From contig JAFAXQ010000060.1 in assembly GCA_019240835.1 (NCBI GenBank), positions 1 through 46,141 on the forward strand: DNA of 46,141 bases, in the 5' to 3' direction. The notes below the pieces were generated by a model. The model ran no database searches and had not been told where the DNA came from. It saw nothing but the letters and a program-made list of their open reading frames with translations. Origin of the DNA: Ktedonobacteraceae bacterium. Lineage in GTDB: Bacteria > Chloroflexota > Ktedonobacteria > Ktedonobacterales > Ktedonobacteraceae. Position 1 is the stretch's first letter. The number at the start of each line of letters is the position of its first letter. This document shows positions 45,998 through 46,141 of this stretch, one piece after another. Position numbers and translations under genes: made by a program.

Positions 45998-46070
45998 CGG
46001 GGTGTGGCGCAGTTGGTAGCGCGCCTGGTTTGGGACCAGGAGGTCCGCGGTTCAAGTCCGCGCACCCCGA
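45998..46070 (+). tRNA. tRNA-Pro (anticodon TGG)
   Basis: CGGGGTG...GCCTGGTTTGGGACCAGG...GGTTCAAGTCC...CACCCCG. Confidence 0.96.
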
Positions 46071-46075
46071 CTGTT

Positions 46076-46141
46076 GCGGGAGTAACTCAGTGGTAGAGTT
46101 CCTGCCTTCCAAGCAGGCTGTCGCGGGTTCGAGCCCCGTCT
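46076..46141 (+). tRNA. tRNA-Gly (anticodon TCC), truncated by window end
   Basis: GCGGGAGTAACTCAGTGGTAGAGTTCCTGCCTTCCAAGCAGG...GGTTCGAGCCCCG, cut before the 3' acceptor strand. Confidence 0.9.

Noticed and set aside
1-46141. CRISPR arrays, rRNA operons, transposases or prophage genes
   Set aside because: No regularly spaced repeats, no rRNA signatures, and no transposase/integrase-like ORFs recognised on either strand.

Overview
The 46 kb window looks chromosomal and mostly housekeeping, plausibly from a Ktedonobacteria/Chloroflexota-type bacterium (inferred from gene content only). From left to right it holds: a truncated biotin carboxylase (-); a PilJ-like methyl-accepting protein; a SpoU/TrmH rRNA methyltransferase; rplT and rpmI; an ECF sigma factor followed by a Rieske protein with an anti-sigma-like N-terminus; hemH and hemE; an Asp/Glu racemase broken by an in-frame TAG; purN and purE; an accessory block (MglA-like GTPase, unknown protein, BTAD regulator, periplasmic-binding-like protein, truncated HAD gene); a purL > purQ-purM fusion > purC > purF > purD cluster; a low-GC cassette (AAA ATPase, small putative PD-(D/E)XK protein, small anchored protein); a PQQ-like beta-propeller protein; accC-fabF-accB; ilvA; two tandem thymidylate-kinase-like genes; tRNA-Asn; a PAS histidine kinase and a PilG-like receiver; ftsH; a TetR regulator; lepB; mutS2; tRNA-Pro and a truncated tRNA-Gly. 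The observations most worth following up are: (1) a family of TAGGGGC...GCCCCTA palindromic elements confined to the pur cluster, several inside coding sequence and one lying exactly at the PurQ-PurM junction; (2) the ATPase plus ExK-type two-gene cassette, a candidate defence system, with a 50-bp promoter-like repeat shared with the neighbouring small gene; (3) the ECF sigma / anti-sigma-like-Rieske pair, a possible redox-sensing module. All calls come from reading the sequence; no database search was run.
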